Assembly (NCBI GenBank): GCA_023424015.1
Contig: JAFAEM010000016.1
Span: 1 to 64,000 of the forward strand
Direction of reading: 5' to 3'
DNA from: Bacteroidota bacterium
GTDB taxonomy: Bacteria > Bacteroidota > Bacteroidia > Chitinophagales > Chitinophagaceae
Length of the DNA stretch: 64,000 nt
Below are positions 26,342 to 36,200 of the stretch, one piece after another; the first letter of the stretch is position 1, and every line of letters begins with the position of its first letter. The notes beneath the pieces are model-generated. The model saw only the letters and a list, made by a program, of their open reading frames with translations. It made no database searches and was not told where the DNA came from. Made by a program: the position numbers and the translations under genes.

Positions 26342-26351
26342 AAAAGCTATC

Positions 26352-27560
26352 ATGAAAAATATACTCGTATTCATTTTCCTGCTAAACGTCTCATGCGGGC
26401 AAGGGCAGCAGGCTCAGAAAAAAACTGTTCAGGAGCAATTTGACATCCTGTACTACCAACCGCCGGCCGGCTGGCAAAAATCCTCTACTGGAGAAACGCT
26501 TTCTTTTAGTTACGAAGCTGATAAGGGGAATTACTGTGTAATCACACTCTGCAAATCTGTAGAAGCTGGGCCAGATGCCCAGTCAAACTTTAATCTTAGC
26601 TGGGAAACCATGGCTATGAATAACCTGGGAGCCGGAACAGCAACCATGCAACCGGGAACCTCTGATAATGGCTGGCAAACACGTATGGGCTCGGCTCCGT
26701 TTGAAAAAGATGGATTAAACGGAACAGCCATCCTGGTAAACAGTTCTAAAAACAAAAGGATGGTGAATATATTAATCCTCACCAACACCGATAAGTTTCA
26801 AAAAGAAATGGAAGATTTTCTGGAATCTGTTACACTAAACCAAAATTCAGCCACAAATGACAAGGGTACAGTACCAGCAACTCCCACCTCTTCGGGTAAT
26901 ACTAAAAGCAAACCTGGGTTGTGGTCTTTGACCAGATATATTTCATGGGATGTAAATGCCCCGCTTGCCATGCGGCGAACCATTACCGATTATTATGTAA
27001 TCTATCCTAATGGTGACTATTACCCCAATGTGCCACATGAAGGACTGACAAACTTTGATATATCCTATCACCCTGAATCATGGGGCCGGTTTACAATGAA
27101 TGGAACAAAAGGAAAGTTCAAAAGCAAATACAATGACATAGCCGTTACAAAAAGATCAGCCAACAAAATGGACAGGGATGGTTACACAGCCAGCTTTCAC
27201 AAATGCCTTGATGTAGATGGCTTGCGAATTGAAGGGGCCTATACGCATGTTGCGCCAAACTGGGGTAAAGACCCAAAATTGAACTACCTCGATGAACCCG
27301 GTTGCCAGGCAGTCATCTACTTTAAAAAAGATGGAACATTTACAGACAGAGGAATCTTTAGCACATTGTATGGGGCTGCCTATGTAAAGAATTGCCCCGG
27401 TGGTAACGGGACCTATAACATCGACAACTTTACCATTACATTCAAATATAGCGATGGCAGAGTTGTTACACGTTTATTTTCGGCGCCGCCTACCCGGGAT
27501 CCGAAAAGCTTTGATGAAGTGTATTATTTAGGAGGCACTGCCTACTATAAAAAGAAGTAG
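26352..27560 (+). CDS. lipoprotein of unknown function, two domains
   Basis: A protein of 402 residues. MKNILVFIFLLNVSCGQ is a lipoprotein signal (Cys15). Residues about 35-165 (PPAGWQKSSTGETLSFSYE ... MEDFLESVTL) resemble the PsbP/DUF1795-like fold seen in envelope proteins. After a Thr/Ser/Pro linker, residues about 190-400 form a second, beta-rich domain containing GTYNIDNFTITFKYSDGRV, a motif found in several Bacteroidota lipoproteins. It begins 10 bp after the TPR protein and is likely co-transcribed. No catalytic residues evident. Confidence 0.75.
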   Translation: MKNILVFIFLLNVSCGQGQQAQKKTVQEQFDILYYQPPAGWQKSSTGETLSFSYEADKGNYCVITLCKSVEAGPDAQSNFNLSWETMAMNNLGAGTATMQPGTSDNGWQTRMGSAPFEKDGLNGTAILVNSSKNKRMVNILILTNTDKFQKEMEDFLESVTLNQNSATNDKGTVPATPTSSGNTKSKPGLWSLTRYISWDVNAPLAMRRTITDYYVIYPNGDYYPNVPHEGLTNFDISYHPESWGRFTMNGTKGKFKSKYNDIAVTKRSANKMDRDGYTASFHKCLDVDGLRIEGAYTHVAPNWGKDPKLNYLDEPGCQAVIYFKKDGTFTDRGIFSTLYGAAYVKNCPGGNGTYNIDNFTITFKYSDGRVVTRLFSAPPTRDPKSFDEVYYLGGTAYYKKK

Positions 27561-27591
27561 AAATCTTTAACCCCATAAAAACTTTTATAAA

Positions 27592-28710
27592 ATGAAAAAG
27601 ATTTTTTTGAATCTGATACCTGTCCTCGTGCTGATAGCATCATGCAGCAAAGATGATAAACCAAATCCAACACCAGCCCCGGCTACAGTAACAGGCATTA
27701 GCCCGGCAGACGGAATAAAAGGCACCGTGGTTACCATCACCGGAAATAATTTTGGCACCAACCCTTCTCCTGTCCAGGTGTATTTTAACGGAAAAGAAGC
27801 TGTTGTAACCAGCGTTAATAATACACAAATTAAAGCAAGGGTTCCCGCAAGAGCATTTACCGGAAAAGTAAAAGTTAGGGTGGCCGGAACCGCCCTGGAA
27901 GGGCCTGTATTTACCTACATAATCAGCGATGTGCAGGTGAGCACCTTTGCCGGCAGTACTATTGGTTATAACGATGCCACCGGAACTGCTGCACAGTTCA
28001 ATACGCCTGCGGCCGTGGCCTTTGCCGCTGATGGAACCATGTATGTAGCAGATCATGCTAATCATAAAATAAGAACAATATCTCCGCAGGGCATTGTTAA
28101 TACACTGGCAGGAAGTGTAGCGGGCTATGCTGATGGTGCCGGGGCCAATGCAAAATTCAATATTCCCATTGGTCTTGTTGTTGGAACAGATGGCAATATC
28201 TATGTTTCCGACCTGTCAAATAATAAAATAAGAAAAGTAAAGCCCCAGGGAGTTGTAACTACGTTGGCAGGGAGTACAGAAGGAAGTGCAGACGGTACTG
28301 GAGCCAATGCGAATTTCTCCGTGCCTTTCGGTATTACAACAGGGCCAGACGGCTCCCTTTATGTAGCCCATTTAGGAAACAATTGAATAAGAAAAATAAC
28401 ATTGGGAGGCAATGTAACAACATTTGCAGGAAGTGTTAGTGGGGATATTGAAAATGTGGGTACGCAGGCTCGCTTTAGAGCCTCAAGCGGCATTGTATAT
28501 TTATACGTATCCGATTTATACAATCATAGAATAAGAAAAATAAGCCCAGACAACGGATTGGTTAAAACTCTTGCCTGTGAGTTTCCAGGCTTCATGGATG
28601 GAGACGCTGAGGATGCTTCCTTTAACGAGCCCAATGGTTTGGCTGTTTCCCCGGATGGGACGATTTATGTGGCCGATTTTAACAATCACAAAATCAGGAA
28701 AATAACATAG
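27592..28710 (+). pseudogene. IPT/TIG plus NHL-repeat lipoprotein, broken by in-frame TGA
   Basis: One continuous frame of 373 codons interrupted only by TGA at 28384-28386. Lipoprotein signal MKKIFLNLIPVLVLIASC; IPT/TIG domain about 34-108 (GISPADGIKGTVVTITGNNFG); then NHL blades ending VADHANHKIRTI, VSDLSNNKIRKV, VAHLGNN(stop)IRKI, VSDLYNHRIRKI, VADFNNHKIRKI. The stop falls where Lys or Arg is expected, and blade 4 is also shortened (FRASSGIVYLYVSD lacks the usual spacer). The upstream 264-residue product may still be made as a shorter propeller fragment. It is the third gene in the secreted cluster. Confidence 0.82.
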
Positions 28711-28731
28711 GAGTAAAAAACGTATAAAAAA

Positions 28732-30072
28732 ATGAAAAAAATATTTCTATACATCATGCCTGTCCTTGTATTGATAGCATCGTGTCGCAAAGACGATGAT
28801 ACAGCGCCAACACCTGCACCTAAACTTCCACAAGGAGTTTCAACAACAGCCATTTCTCAAATTACTGGGAACAGCGCTGTATCGGGTGGCAGCATAACAA
28901 CTGATGGCGGGGCTGCCATTACTGCCAGGGGAGTTGTATGGAGCACTACAGCGACCCCTACGATAACTTTAACCACGAAAACGAATGATGGAACAGGTGC
29001 TGGTCAGTTTAGCAGCACATTGGATGGCTTAGTCCCCGGCACGCTTTATTATGTGCGGGCTTACGCTACCAACAGCGTAGGTACATCTTATGGTGATGAA
29101 AAAACATTAACATCCACAGCGCCACCCGCCGAGCCGAATGTATATGTGGCTGTGCAGTTGCAAGGAAGCCCGAACAAAGCATTGTACTGGAAAAACACAA
29201 ATATTGCCAACTTATCGGATGGGACCCGACATGCCTTTGCCAAAAGTGTTTTTGTAAATGAAACCGGTGAGTATATAGCGGGAGAAGAACATAATGCAAC
29301 TGGCATATATGTAGCAAAATACTGGAAAGACGGACAAGCTATCAACCTGTCAAACGGTACTAGACATGCCTTTGCCAGCGGAATTGTGGTGTCGGGCAAT
29401 AATGTTTATGTTTCCGGTTCGCAGGAAACTACCGGGCAACGGCAGGCAAAATACTGGGTAAATGGTACGGAGCAAAACCTTACAGATGGCGCTAAATACG
29501 CAGTAGCCAACTCCGTTTTTGTTTCTGGCAATGATGTGTACGTGTGCGGGAACATGAATGAACCAATGGAAATGGCCAGGTATTGGAAAAACAGTAATGA
29601 AGTGATTCTTCAACAAACATCAGGTACGGTGCGGTCAGTTGCCAATAGTGTTTATGTAGATGGCAACGATGTGTATGTGGCAGGCTATCAGCAGTTCAAT
29701 ACTGCTAATGGAGGGAAATACATTGCTACTTTATGGAAAAACGGTGCAGCTACCTTACTCGGCAATGCATCTAACAACAGTTACGCCACCGGTGTAGCAG
29801 TAAAAAATAACAATGTATATGTCGCCGCATACGAAAATGTGCAAGGGGTGAATGTGGCCCGTGTGTGGAAGAATAATACTGTATTGACCACTCTTTCAAA
29901 CGGAAGTATTGATGAACAGACTTCCTCCATTTTTGTAACGAGCCAGGAGGATGTGTATGTGGCAGGTTACAGCGGCAATATCAACTCCGGCATTCAGGCT
30001 AAATATTGGAAAAATGCTGTGAGCCAAACCAACAATAGCGGCACTTATGCCTGGGGAATATTCGTGTATTAA
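28732..30072 (+). CDS. lipoprotein with Fn3-like module and seven YWKN repeats
   Basis: A protein of 446 residues. Signal MKKIFLYIMPVLVLIASCRKDDD (Cys18), nearly the same as the preceding gene, suggesting duplication of the leader. Residues about 36-128 match a Bacteroidota fibronectin-like module (GGSITTDGGAAITARGVVWS ... YYVRAYATNSVGTSYGDE). Residues 137-446 hold seven repeats of about 45 residues, each with a YWKN/LWKN/VWKN core (near 152, 198, 242, 285, 335, 379, 427) preceded by VYVAG-like strands, likely a seven-bladed propeller. Predicted cell-surface binding protein. Fourth gene of the cluster. Confidence 0.8.
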   Translation: MKKIFLYIMPVLVLIASCRKDDDTAPTPAPKLPQGVSTTAISQITGNSAVSGGSITTDGGAAITARGVVWSTTATPTITLTTKTNDGTGAGQFSSTLDGLVPGTLYYVRAYATNSVGTSYGDEKTLTSTAPPAEPNVYVAVQLQGSPNKALYWKNTNIANLSDGTRHAFAKSVFVNETGEYIAGEEHNATGIYVAKYWKDGQAINLSNGTRHAFASGIVVSGNNVYVSGSQETTGQRQAKYWVNGTEQNLTDGAKYAVANSVFVSGNDVYVCGNMNEPMEMARYWKNSNEVILQQTSGTVRSVANSVYVDGNDVYVAGYQQFNTANGGKYIATLWKNGAATLLGNASNNSYATGVAVKNNNVYVAAYENVQGVNVARVWKNNTVLTTLSNGSIDEQTSSIFVTSQEDVYVAGYSGNINSGIQAKYWKNAVSQTNNSGTYAWGIFVY

Positions 30073-30084
30073 AAAACATTTATA

Positions 30085-31959
30085 ATGAAAAATATTGCAA
30101 CAATCTTACTTTGCCTGCTGTTTGCAGCAACATACACTTACGCTCAGCGCACCAGGGATGCTCAGTTGGAGGACAGTATTTTCACTTGGAAGGCCATTCC
30201 TAAATTAAACGCTTCCAGCTACCCAAGAACCTTCTCACAGGCACAGCTAAAGTACCCAGAGCTTTTTTCTAAGTGGCTGCAGAAAAGTTATATCCCTATT
30301 GGGGCATTAGATTTTTCCTATGCCATTGCCGAACCCAACAAAATAGACGAAGTGCAACCTTATGGTACGGGTATTAACGCAGCCATGTGGCGTGCCATGT
30401 GGGACAATGCAGGTTCTAAAATTATAAGGCAGCCGCATTCTGAAAACGGAATTTTCATCATTACTAATAATATTATAGATGCCGAACCTGTTCCTATGCT
30501 TACCATTCCCGGCCGGGCGATATTTACATGGTTTTCGCCTGGTGTTGAAAAAGCATTTGCAGGAAGTAAACGCTGGAATCAGTTTTTAAGGCAACTTAAA
30601 CTGGAAGAACACCCGCAAATAGGTAAATACATCATTAAATACTATGGCTGCAGTGGTGATGGTTGCCAACCAAGGGTAGCAGTTTACCTGACACCCAATA
30701 ATAAATTGCCCATCCGTCAGCTCACCCGGGGTGAAGTGCTGGATATGATAGAACAGGCTATTCCAAAAGAAACCAAAGGAATTGAACGTCTCATGCCCAA
30801 CGAAAAACATAAGGCGGTAGAGAGGGTGAAATCCAACCTGAACAAACTTCGGGATAAGTACCGTAACAAGCTTAACGCTCCTGCAGAATCGAGAAATTCT
30901 GATATTGATATGACAGACATTTTCAACGGCGATGATATTTTTGATAACGAAGACGCTAAAAGATTTAACTTCAATACAATCGGAATTTATACTTACGAAG
31001 ACGGAGTGTTGCAAAAGAGCAGACAGGACCAGCCGCTGTGGATCTGCATCAGTTGGAAACCTGCCGATATTCAATTCCAACCTTATGAAAGGGAAATACA
31101 CCGCAGTATGGTTACCCATTTCAACTTTAACTATGTGTATGATTATTTCTTCCGTCCGGAAAGTATAAAGAACAAGCCCTACACTATTCTGAATGAAGAA
31201 GTACAAAAATCACATTTGGCTTCTTATAAAAACAAGAAAGAAACAAAACGGCCAGATACTAAAAACCTTGCAGCTAATGTTTATTTTTTTGATGATTTTT
31301 CTGGTAATAACACAGGCGAAAAACTACAGGGATGGTATGTGCCCAGTGTGGGCGTACCATCGGTTGTTACAACTCCTTCGGGAGAATCCGGTAAATGGGT
31401 AAAACTGGAGCAACACCGACTGATGCCTAATTACGACAACAAACCCTTGCCCGACAATTTTAAAATGGAGTTTGATGTGGCTACCGATAAGGATTTTACG
31501 GAAAATACAGGTGGTGCCTTTTTGCTACGAATCCACAACAAAATAATGACTCCCAACGGTGATTATAAGGATGCACCCAAGCAAATTTTTATCGACCTTG
31601 ACATAAAAGCAGGCAATGAAAAATTTACACAGAACCCCACCGGATATACCCGGTTGAAAGCTACCTATACCGGGATGAATAGCACCCTGCGATATGCCGA
31701 CGCACTGAAGTACAACAATGATTTCAGTAACAAAAAAAGTAAAGCACATATTTCCATTACTAAAGAAGGAAAGAAAGTAAAAGCTTTTGTTAATGGTAAA
31801 GAAATCGAGGCATTAGATAAATACGGCAAACCGATCAATGGGTTTAATGAGCTACCGGAAGGAGCAAAATTCACTTCCTTTTATTTTGAAAACATCACGA
31901 ACCATAGTAGCAAGAATTTGGGCATTTATATTACTAATATTAAGGTAATGGCATTATGA
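30085..31959 (+). CDS. secreted protein of unknown function with C-terminal LamG-like domain
   Basis: A protein of 624 residues. Signal MKNIATILLCLLFAATYTYAQ. Residues about 22-395 form a domain I do not recognise; it includes CSGDGC, a Lys-rich helix near residues 235-265 and the acidic stretch NGDDIFDNEDAKRF. Residues about 400-624 look like a concanavalin/LamG-type beta sandwich (VYFFDDFSGNNTGEKLQGW, MEFDVATDKDF, ISITKEGKKVKAFVNGKEI, FTSFYFENITNHSSKNLGIYITNIKV). It is the last gene of the secreted cluster, 12 bp after the repeat lipoprotein. Confidence 0.78.
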   Translation: MKNIATILLCLLFAATYTYAQRTRDAQLEDSIFTWKAIPKLNASSYPRTFSQAQLKYPELFSKWLQKSYIPIGALDFSYAIAEPNKIDEVQPYGTGINAAMWRAMWDNAGSKIIRQPHSENGIFIITNNIIDAEPVPMLTIPGRAIFTWFSPGVEKAFAGSKRWNQFLRQLKLEEHPQIGKYIIKYYGCSGDGCQPRVAVYLTPNNKLPIRQLTRGEVLDMIEQAIPKETKGIERLMPNEKHKAVERVKSNLNKLRDKYRNKLNAPAESRNSDIDMTDIFNGDDIFDNEDAKRFNFNTIGIYTYEDGVLQKSRQDQPLWICISWKPADIQFQPYEREIHRSMVTHFNFNYVYDYFFRPESIKNKPYTILNEEVQKSHLASYKNKKETKRPDTKNLAANVYFFDDFSGNNTGEKLQGWYVPSVGVPSVVTTPSGESGKWVKLEQHRLMPNYDNKPLPDNFKMEFDVATDKDFTENTGGAFLLRIHNKIMTPNGDYKDAPKQIFIDLDIKAGNEKFTQNPTGYTRLKATYTGMNSTLRYADALKYNNDFSNKKSKAHISITKEGKKVKAFVNGKEIEALDKYGKPINGFNELPEGAKFTSFYFENITNHSSKNLGIYITNIKVMAL

Positions 31960-32242
31960 AAGGCCGTAAAGTAACATTAGGAAACAATCTTCCCCTCTTA
32001 TCAAAGAGTCGGTTTGTCTAAAAAGTTCAGCATCTCTTTTAAATTGTTCACAAATCGGTTTCAAAGGTGCCTTTTTCTTTCTGCTGGACGCTAATAACCT
32101 TCAATTCCAATGGATTGAAGGTTCCTATTAACATTTTATCGGCTTGTGTTCTTACAATTTTCCTGCTCGTAAAAGGCTGCAGTATCCTGTAAATTCTCAA
32201 TAAATTGGTTCGACATTTGTCCTGCCATCCCGACTAAATTAT

Positions 32243-32280
32243 GAGCAAACTTAGACGTGTAGCAGGTTTGCTCTTTTTAT
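32243..32280 (+). terminator. terminator-like hairpin
   Basis: GAGCAAAC (32243-32250) pairs with GTTTGCTC (32266-32273), followed by TTTTTAT. It lies about 280 bp downstream of the last secreted-cluster gene and may end its transcript, or belong to a lost gene. Confidence 0.5.
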
Positions 32281-32599
32281 ATTAAGATATGAGGCAGATT
32301 GTGTTACAAAATCACGGCCAATAGTAGAGATTTCGATTATCACCCCCTATGCTCTTGTATTGCGCCCAACAATTTCTCTACCTATACTTTGAGAGAAGGG
32401 TGTACACTCACCCTGGAATCATTTTAAGCTATCGGAACGAACTAACGACCCAGGGTTTTCTCAAAAGTAATTTTTGCCGGTAAGGCGGTAAGGAAACTGT
32501 AATTGCAAATCATTATTGTCCGGGGAACTCTGGAGTATTATAAACCACAGCGGGCGCGGTGAGCACGGCGAAAGGCATCCATGTGTTAAAAAATCTGCT

Positions 32600-32760
32600 A
32601 CGGAGAGCAGGACTTGATGCTAATACTCCGCAGTGTCAGCTGTGTGCACTGTGGTTTACTGACACATCGGGACACTTGAACTACGGCCAGCAAAGAGAAC
32701 AGTCTCCAGGAAAAATAAAGCAAAGCCCCTGAAAAAGTAAAAGTCATACAAGTCGTGCGG
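32600..32760 (-). repeat. dispersed repeat, copy 1
   Basis: Read on the minus strand, this segment matches 59585-59740 on the plus strand over about 140 bp, including an identical run TTGCTTTATTTTTCCTGG that continues through GAGACTGTTCTCTTTGCT. Both copies can encode a short peptide with LLYFSWRLFSLL, but downstream sequence differs in frame and length, so coding is doubtful. Nature unknown. Confidence 0.65.
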
Positions 32761-32892
32761 GTCAAAGGTCTTAACAACAATCCAACAATTTTTCCGGACA
32801 GCAATGATTGCAACTCAATGATTCCCGCCTTCCCGGCTATCTATCCCTGGGTGCTTTTGAGACAGCCTCTGCGCTATCTGTCTAATATTTGA

Positions 32893-32927
32893 AAAAAAAG
32901 ACCCTTGTAAAAACAAGAGTCTTTTTT
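32893..32927 (-). terminator. tRNA-type terminator, distal copy
   Basis: AAAAAGACCCTTG pairs with CAAGAGTCTTTTT around TAAAAA, with U-rich ends in both directions. It is near-identical to the hairpin at 33023-33055 and follows the decayed tRNA-Pro piece, so terminator and tRNA tail were duplicated together. Confidence 0.65.
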
Positions 32928-32933
32928 AAAATG

Positions 32934-33008
32934 TCGGGACGACTAGATCCGATAGCTATCGGATCGAACTAGCGACCCTCCCGACCGATGGTCGGGATTC
33001 GCTACCGG
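32934..33008 (-). pseudogene. decayed tRNA-Pro, 3' portion, with two palindromic insertions
   Basis: Read on the minus strand it matches the intact tRNA-Pro at 33062-33135 through CGCTA, GGGTCGCTAGTTCGA and TCTAGTCGTCCCGAC. In the T loop region it is interrupted by a palindrome (32946-32965, CCGATAGCTATCGG core), and the anticodon arm is replaced by TCCCGACCGATGGTCGGGA (32979-32997). The D arm and 5' acceptor are missing. It cannot fold as a tRNA. Confidence 0.75.
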
Positions 33009-33022
33009 TCAAATATTTGGAC

Positions 33023-33055
33023 AAAAAAAGACCCTTGAAAACAAGAGTCTTTTTT
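33023..33055 (-). terminator. terminator after tRNA-Pro(GGG)
   Basis: AAAAAGACCCTTG/CAAGAGTCTTTTT stem with loop AAAA, immediately 3' of the minus-strand tRNA-Pro gene, ending in a T run on either strand. Confidence 0.7.
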
Positions 33056-33061
33056 AAAATG

Positions 33062-33135
33062 TCGGGACGACTAGATTCGAACTAGCGACCCCTTGCACCC
33101 CATGCAAGTGCGCTACCGGGCTGCGCTACGTCCCG
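33062..33135 (-). tRNA. tRNA-Pro (anticodon GGG)
   Basis: A 74-nt cloverleaf on the minus strand. Acceptor CGGGACG pairs with CGTCCCG, discriminator A, no encoded CCA. Anticodon stem CTTGC/GCAAG with loop ATGGGGT gives anticodon GGG. The T arm CTAGTTCGAATCTAG is intact. Decayed pieces of the same tRNA lie on both sides. Confidence 0.96.
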
Positions 33136-33172
33136 AACAAATTATTCTACCAGATTCGGTACCATTGCTCCT

Positions 33173-33206
33173 GCAAGTGTCCCGCCACAGGCGGGACTAC
33201 GTCCCG
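33173..33206 (-). pseudogene. decayed tRNA-Pro, 5' portion, with palindromic insertion
   Basis: On the minus strand CGGGACGTAG (tRNA 5' end) is followed by hairpin TCCCGCCTGTGGCGGGA (33180-33196), which replaces the D arm, then CACTTGC of the anticodon stem. After that homology to the tRNA ends. It complements the 3' piece at 32934-33008. Confidence 0.65.
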
Positions 33207-33275
33207 AACGATTGGGTCGGCAAAGGTAAGATTTTATAAGTAATCAGAAAAGACGATTATTAAGCTGTTTTTGCC

Positions 33276-36200
33276 TTATTGGCCATCAGTTTTTTTCTTT
33301 TTCTTCAGCAATCCTTCGAGTGTGCTTTTTACCTTTTCCCCGGTGCTTTTTTTGGTGGTATCGGACTGGTTGGCGGTTTGTGCCGTATCCTTGTTTCCAA
33401 ATATCTTGTTCTTGATATCTTCTTTTACATCACTGATCACCTGGTTTTTTACGGAAGCAAGCGAATCCTTTGCCCGCTGTTTGGCGCTGTCGATTTTCGC
33501 CTGAGCGAAATCTTCCGCCTGTTGTTTGAGGTCGGTGATGGCATCGCCTGCAGATTCTTTCAGGTCGGTTTTAATAGAAGGATTAGTGATACTTCCTCCC
33601 ATTTTTACATTCAGGTTGACCGTTTCGCCGAGATTAACCGGGATACCTTTATTGCTGGCCTGTGTTGCAAGACCGTTTACCAGGTTATTTCCCTGTGTGC
33701 CGAGGTATTTGCGGGGGACTTTCATGGCTATCGCATAGTCGATGGACTGGTCAATCCCGTGCATGCCGCCAATCACCAGTTCAATATCTTTAATTTTAAG
33801 ATTAAAAGGTTTTACCAACACTTTCCCGTTAGCAAATTCGAAATGGTTTTTGATGTCTTTTATCGAAATTGATTTCAATTCATCGATCTGGAAAGTATTT
33901 GCTAGTTTTTCAAGTGGTGCGAATTTTTTCAGTACACCTTCCAGCAATAACAGTGTGCCCTCACCGGTTAATGTGGACAGGTTAGGCATCATGTCGCCAT
34001 TGAGTTTACCGGTCATGGTAAGTTGCGAAGTCAGCTTTCCATCGAGAAACTGACCAATCGGCATCAGTTTTTGAACAGTATTAAAGGCGAAAAATGCTTT
34101 TTGAACATCAATATTTTTAATATCATAACCAATAGCTATATCGGGTTGCTTTTTGTTGGTCCTGGTAGAATAAGAACCATTCAAAGCGATAGTTCCTTCC
34201 AGCGCGTCTGTTCTAACATTCTGAAGCTTGACCGTCTCATCATTAAGCACCAGCATACCATTAATATTACGATAGTCCACCTTGTCGTACCTGACCTGGT
34301 CAACCTTGGCATTGATGGTAAAATTGATTCCGCCCGGTACCAGGAACGGTTCTGAAGCCGTGGATTCTCCCGGGGAAACAGTGGTGGCCGTATCGGTTCC
34401 CATCCAGTCGTTCAGATTCATCTTGTCGGCTGTTACATTAAGGTTGCCCGACAAAGCCTGGTCCTGCATGGCATAACCAATAAGATTATTGAGCACGCCA
34501 TTGGCGGTAAAATTTGTATTCAGATAGTTACCAGAAAGGTTGTTTAGGGTAATATTTTTTTGATTGAACGTGAGTTGGGTATTGCCTATGCTAACTCCTG
34601 TCGGATAATCTTTTGATGCGTATTTCAAATTGTTTAATCCGGCCGTACCATTGAGGCTGATCTTATCATATTCACCTTTATCGATTGCCGTTTTATTGCC
34701 ATTAAATGAAAGGTCTGCATTGAGTGTTCCCGCCACTGTTGTACCCGGTTCCAGCGCCGTGAATTGTTTTACATTGTCGAGTGTAAAGCGACCTTTTGCC
34801 GTCCCGGAGAAATCAACGCTGGAAACGGGTTTACGCAGTTGCAGGGTGAAGTCTACCGGATCATTTCCAACCTCGATATGCCCTGAACTAATGTTCACAG
34901 TGGTATTGTCAGCAATACCCCCGTTGTTTTCCAACTGTACTCTCATATTGCCATTCCGGATCGGTTGTGGAAAATCATTGGAAGAATAAGCTAAATTTTT
35001 GATGTCCAAAAACCCACCAGCAGAGAAGGGCCCCTGTTGTGCCTGAATGGCCGACAGATTTCCTTTGGCAAATATGTCCGCCCATACCAGCCCGCCAAGT
35101 TTGGTGTTGCCTTCCAGTTTAACAAACTTGGAAACATTGGCAAGGTCCAATTTTCCTTTCGCAACAGCATCGATGTATTGCGATGTTTCAGGATTTTTAA
35201 ATAATAATTTAAAATCAAAAGGCTCGTTGTCCATTTCCAGATGTCCCCTGGAAATATCAACTACAGTATTATCCAACTGGCCATCGGGGTTACTAAGATG
35301 CATGGCGACCTGGATATTTTTTACCGGCTTCGGCAAATCGGGGTACTGAAAGAAACCGTCCTTTACTTCGAGGTTTATATCATAGGCCGGTAATTGTTGT
35401 GGGCTATAGACGCCTTTTACCCAACCATTAAATAAAGCGCTTCCGCTGGTTTTGATTTTATCGAAATCATTTTTATACACGGCAGGCACCAGCGACAGTA
35501 TGTCCTTAAACTCGTTGGAGGGAGATTTGAATTTAATATCCATATTGTAAGTACTGTCGTTGACAAGCTGGAAAGAGCCATCGGCGGAAACCTTCAGGTT
35601 GTTCAGCTCAATATCATCCGTTTTAAAAGTATAGGTGTTTGTCTTGTTGTCAATTTTGATATCAGCACCAATTTTCGTTTTAGTATTGGCGAGGTAAGGA
35701 ATAGCAGCATAGGTAAAACTCGCGGCATCAGAATTGGTTTTTGTCGAGAGTGTAAACTCATCCTGTGTAAAATCACCACTGCCTTCATGATCCAGTCCTT
35801 TTATCTCTGCACTCATATCACTGGTCTCATCTTTATAGTAGATATAACCATCACGGATCCGGTATTTCTGCAAAGTCATTTTAAAAGCAGAGGCCGTGCT
35901 ATCAGGAGAGTCAGACGCACTTGTATCAGATTTAGCAATATCCCAGTTTGCTTTTCCTTCTTTGTTGACAAGCGCATGGATGCGGGGCGACTGAAGGAAT
36001 ACGCCGGATACTTTTATATCTTTTCCTTTTATCACGCTGATCAGGTTCACGGAAGCGTCGATATTTTTCGCAGCCACCAGGGTATCAGTCGCAAAATCAC
36101 CTGTACCGACAACAGAGAGATCATTGATACTGATAGAGACTTTTGGAAAATGCCGGAGCAGGGAAAGGCTGACGTCGGAGAAATCAACCTTTGCATCCAG

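Larger units (their letters stand above)
31960..33061. other. gene-free region between secreted cluster and tRNA-Pro
   Basis: More than 1 kb with no convincing coding sequence. It holds an orphan terminator-like hairpin (32243-32280), one copy of a dispersed repeat (about 32600-32760, minus orientation), two tRNA-type terminators, and a decayed tRNA-Pro piece (32934-33008). The 32020-32240 segment read on the minus strand has a short frame broken by stops, possibly a relic of a gene that I cannot identify. Confidence 0.55.

Noticed and set aside
32598..32813. Minus-strand frame with LLYFSWRLFSLL as a real gene
   Set aside because: The paralogous repeat at 59.6 kb keeps the central words but not the same ends or length, so it is reported as a repeat and not as a gene.
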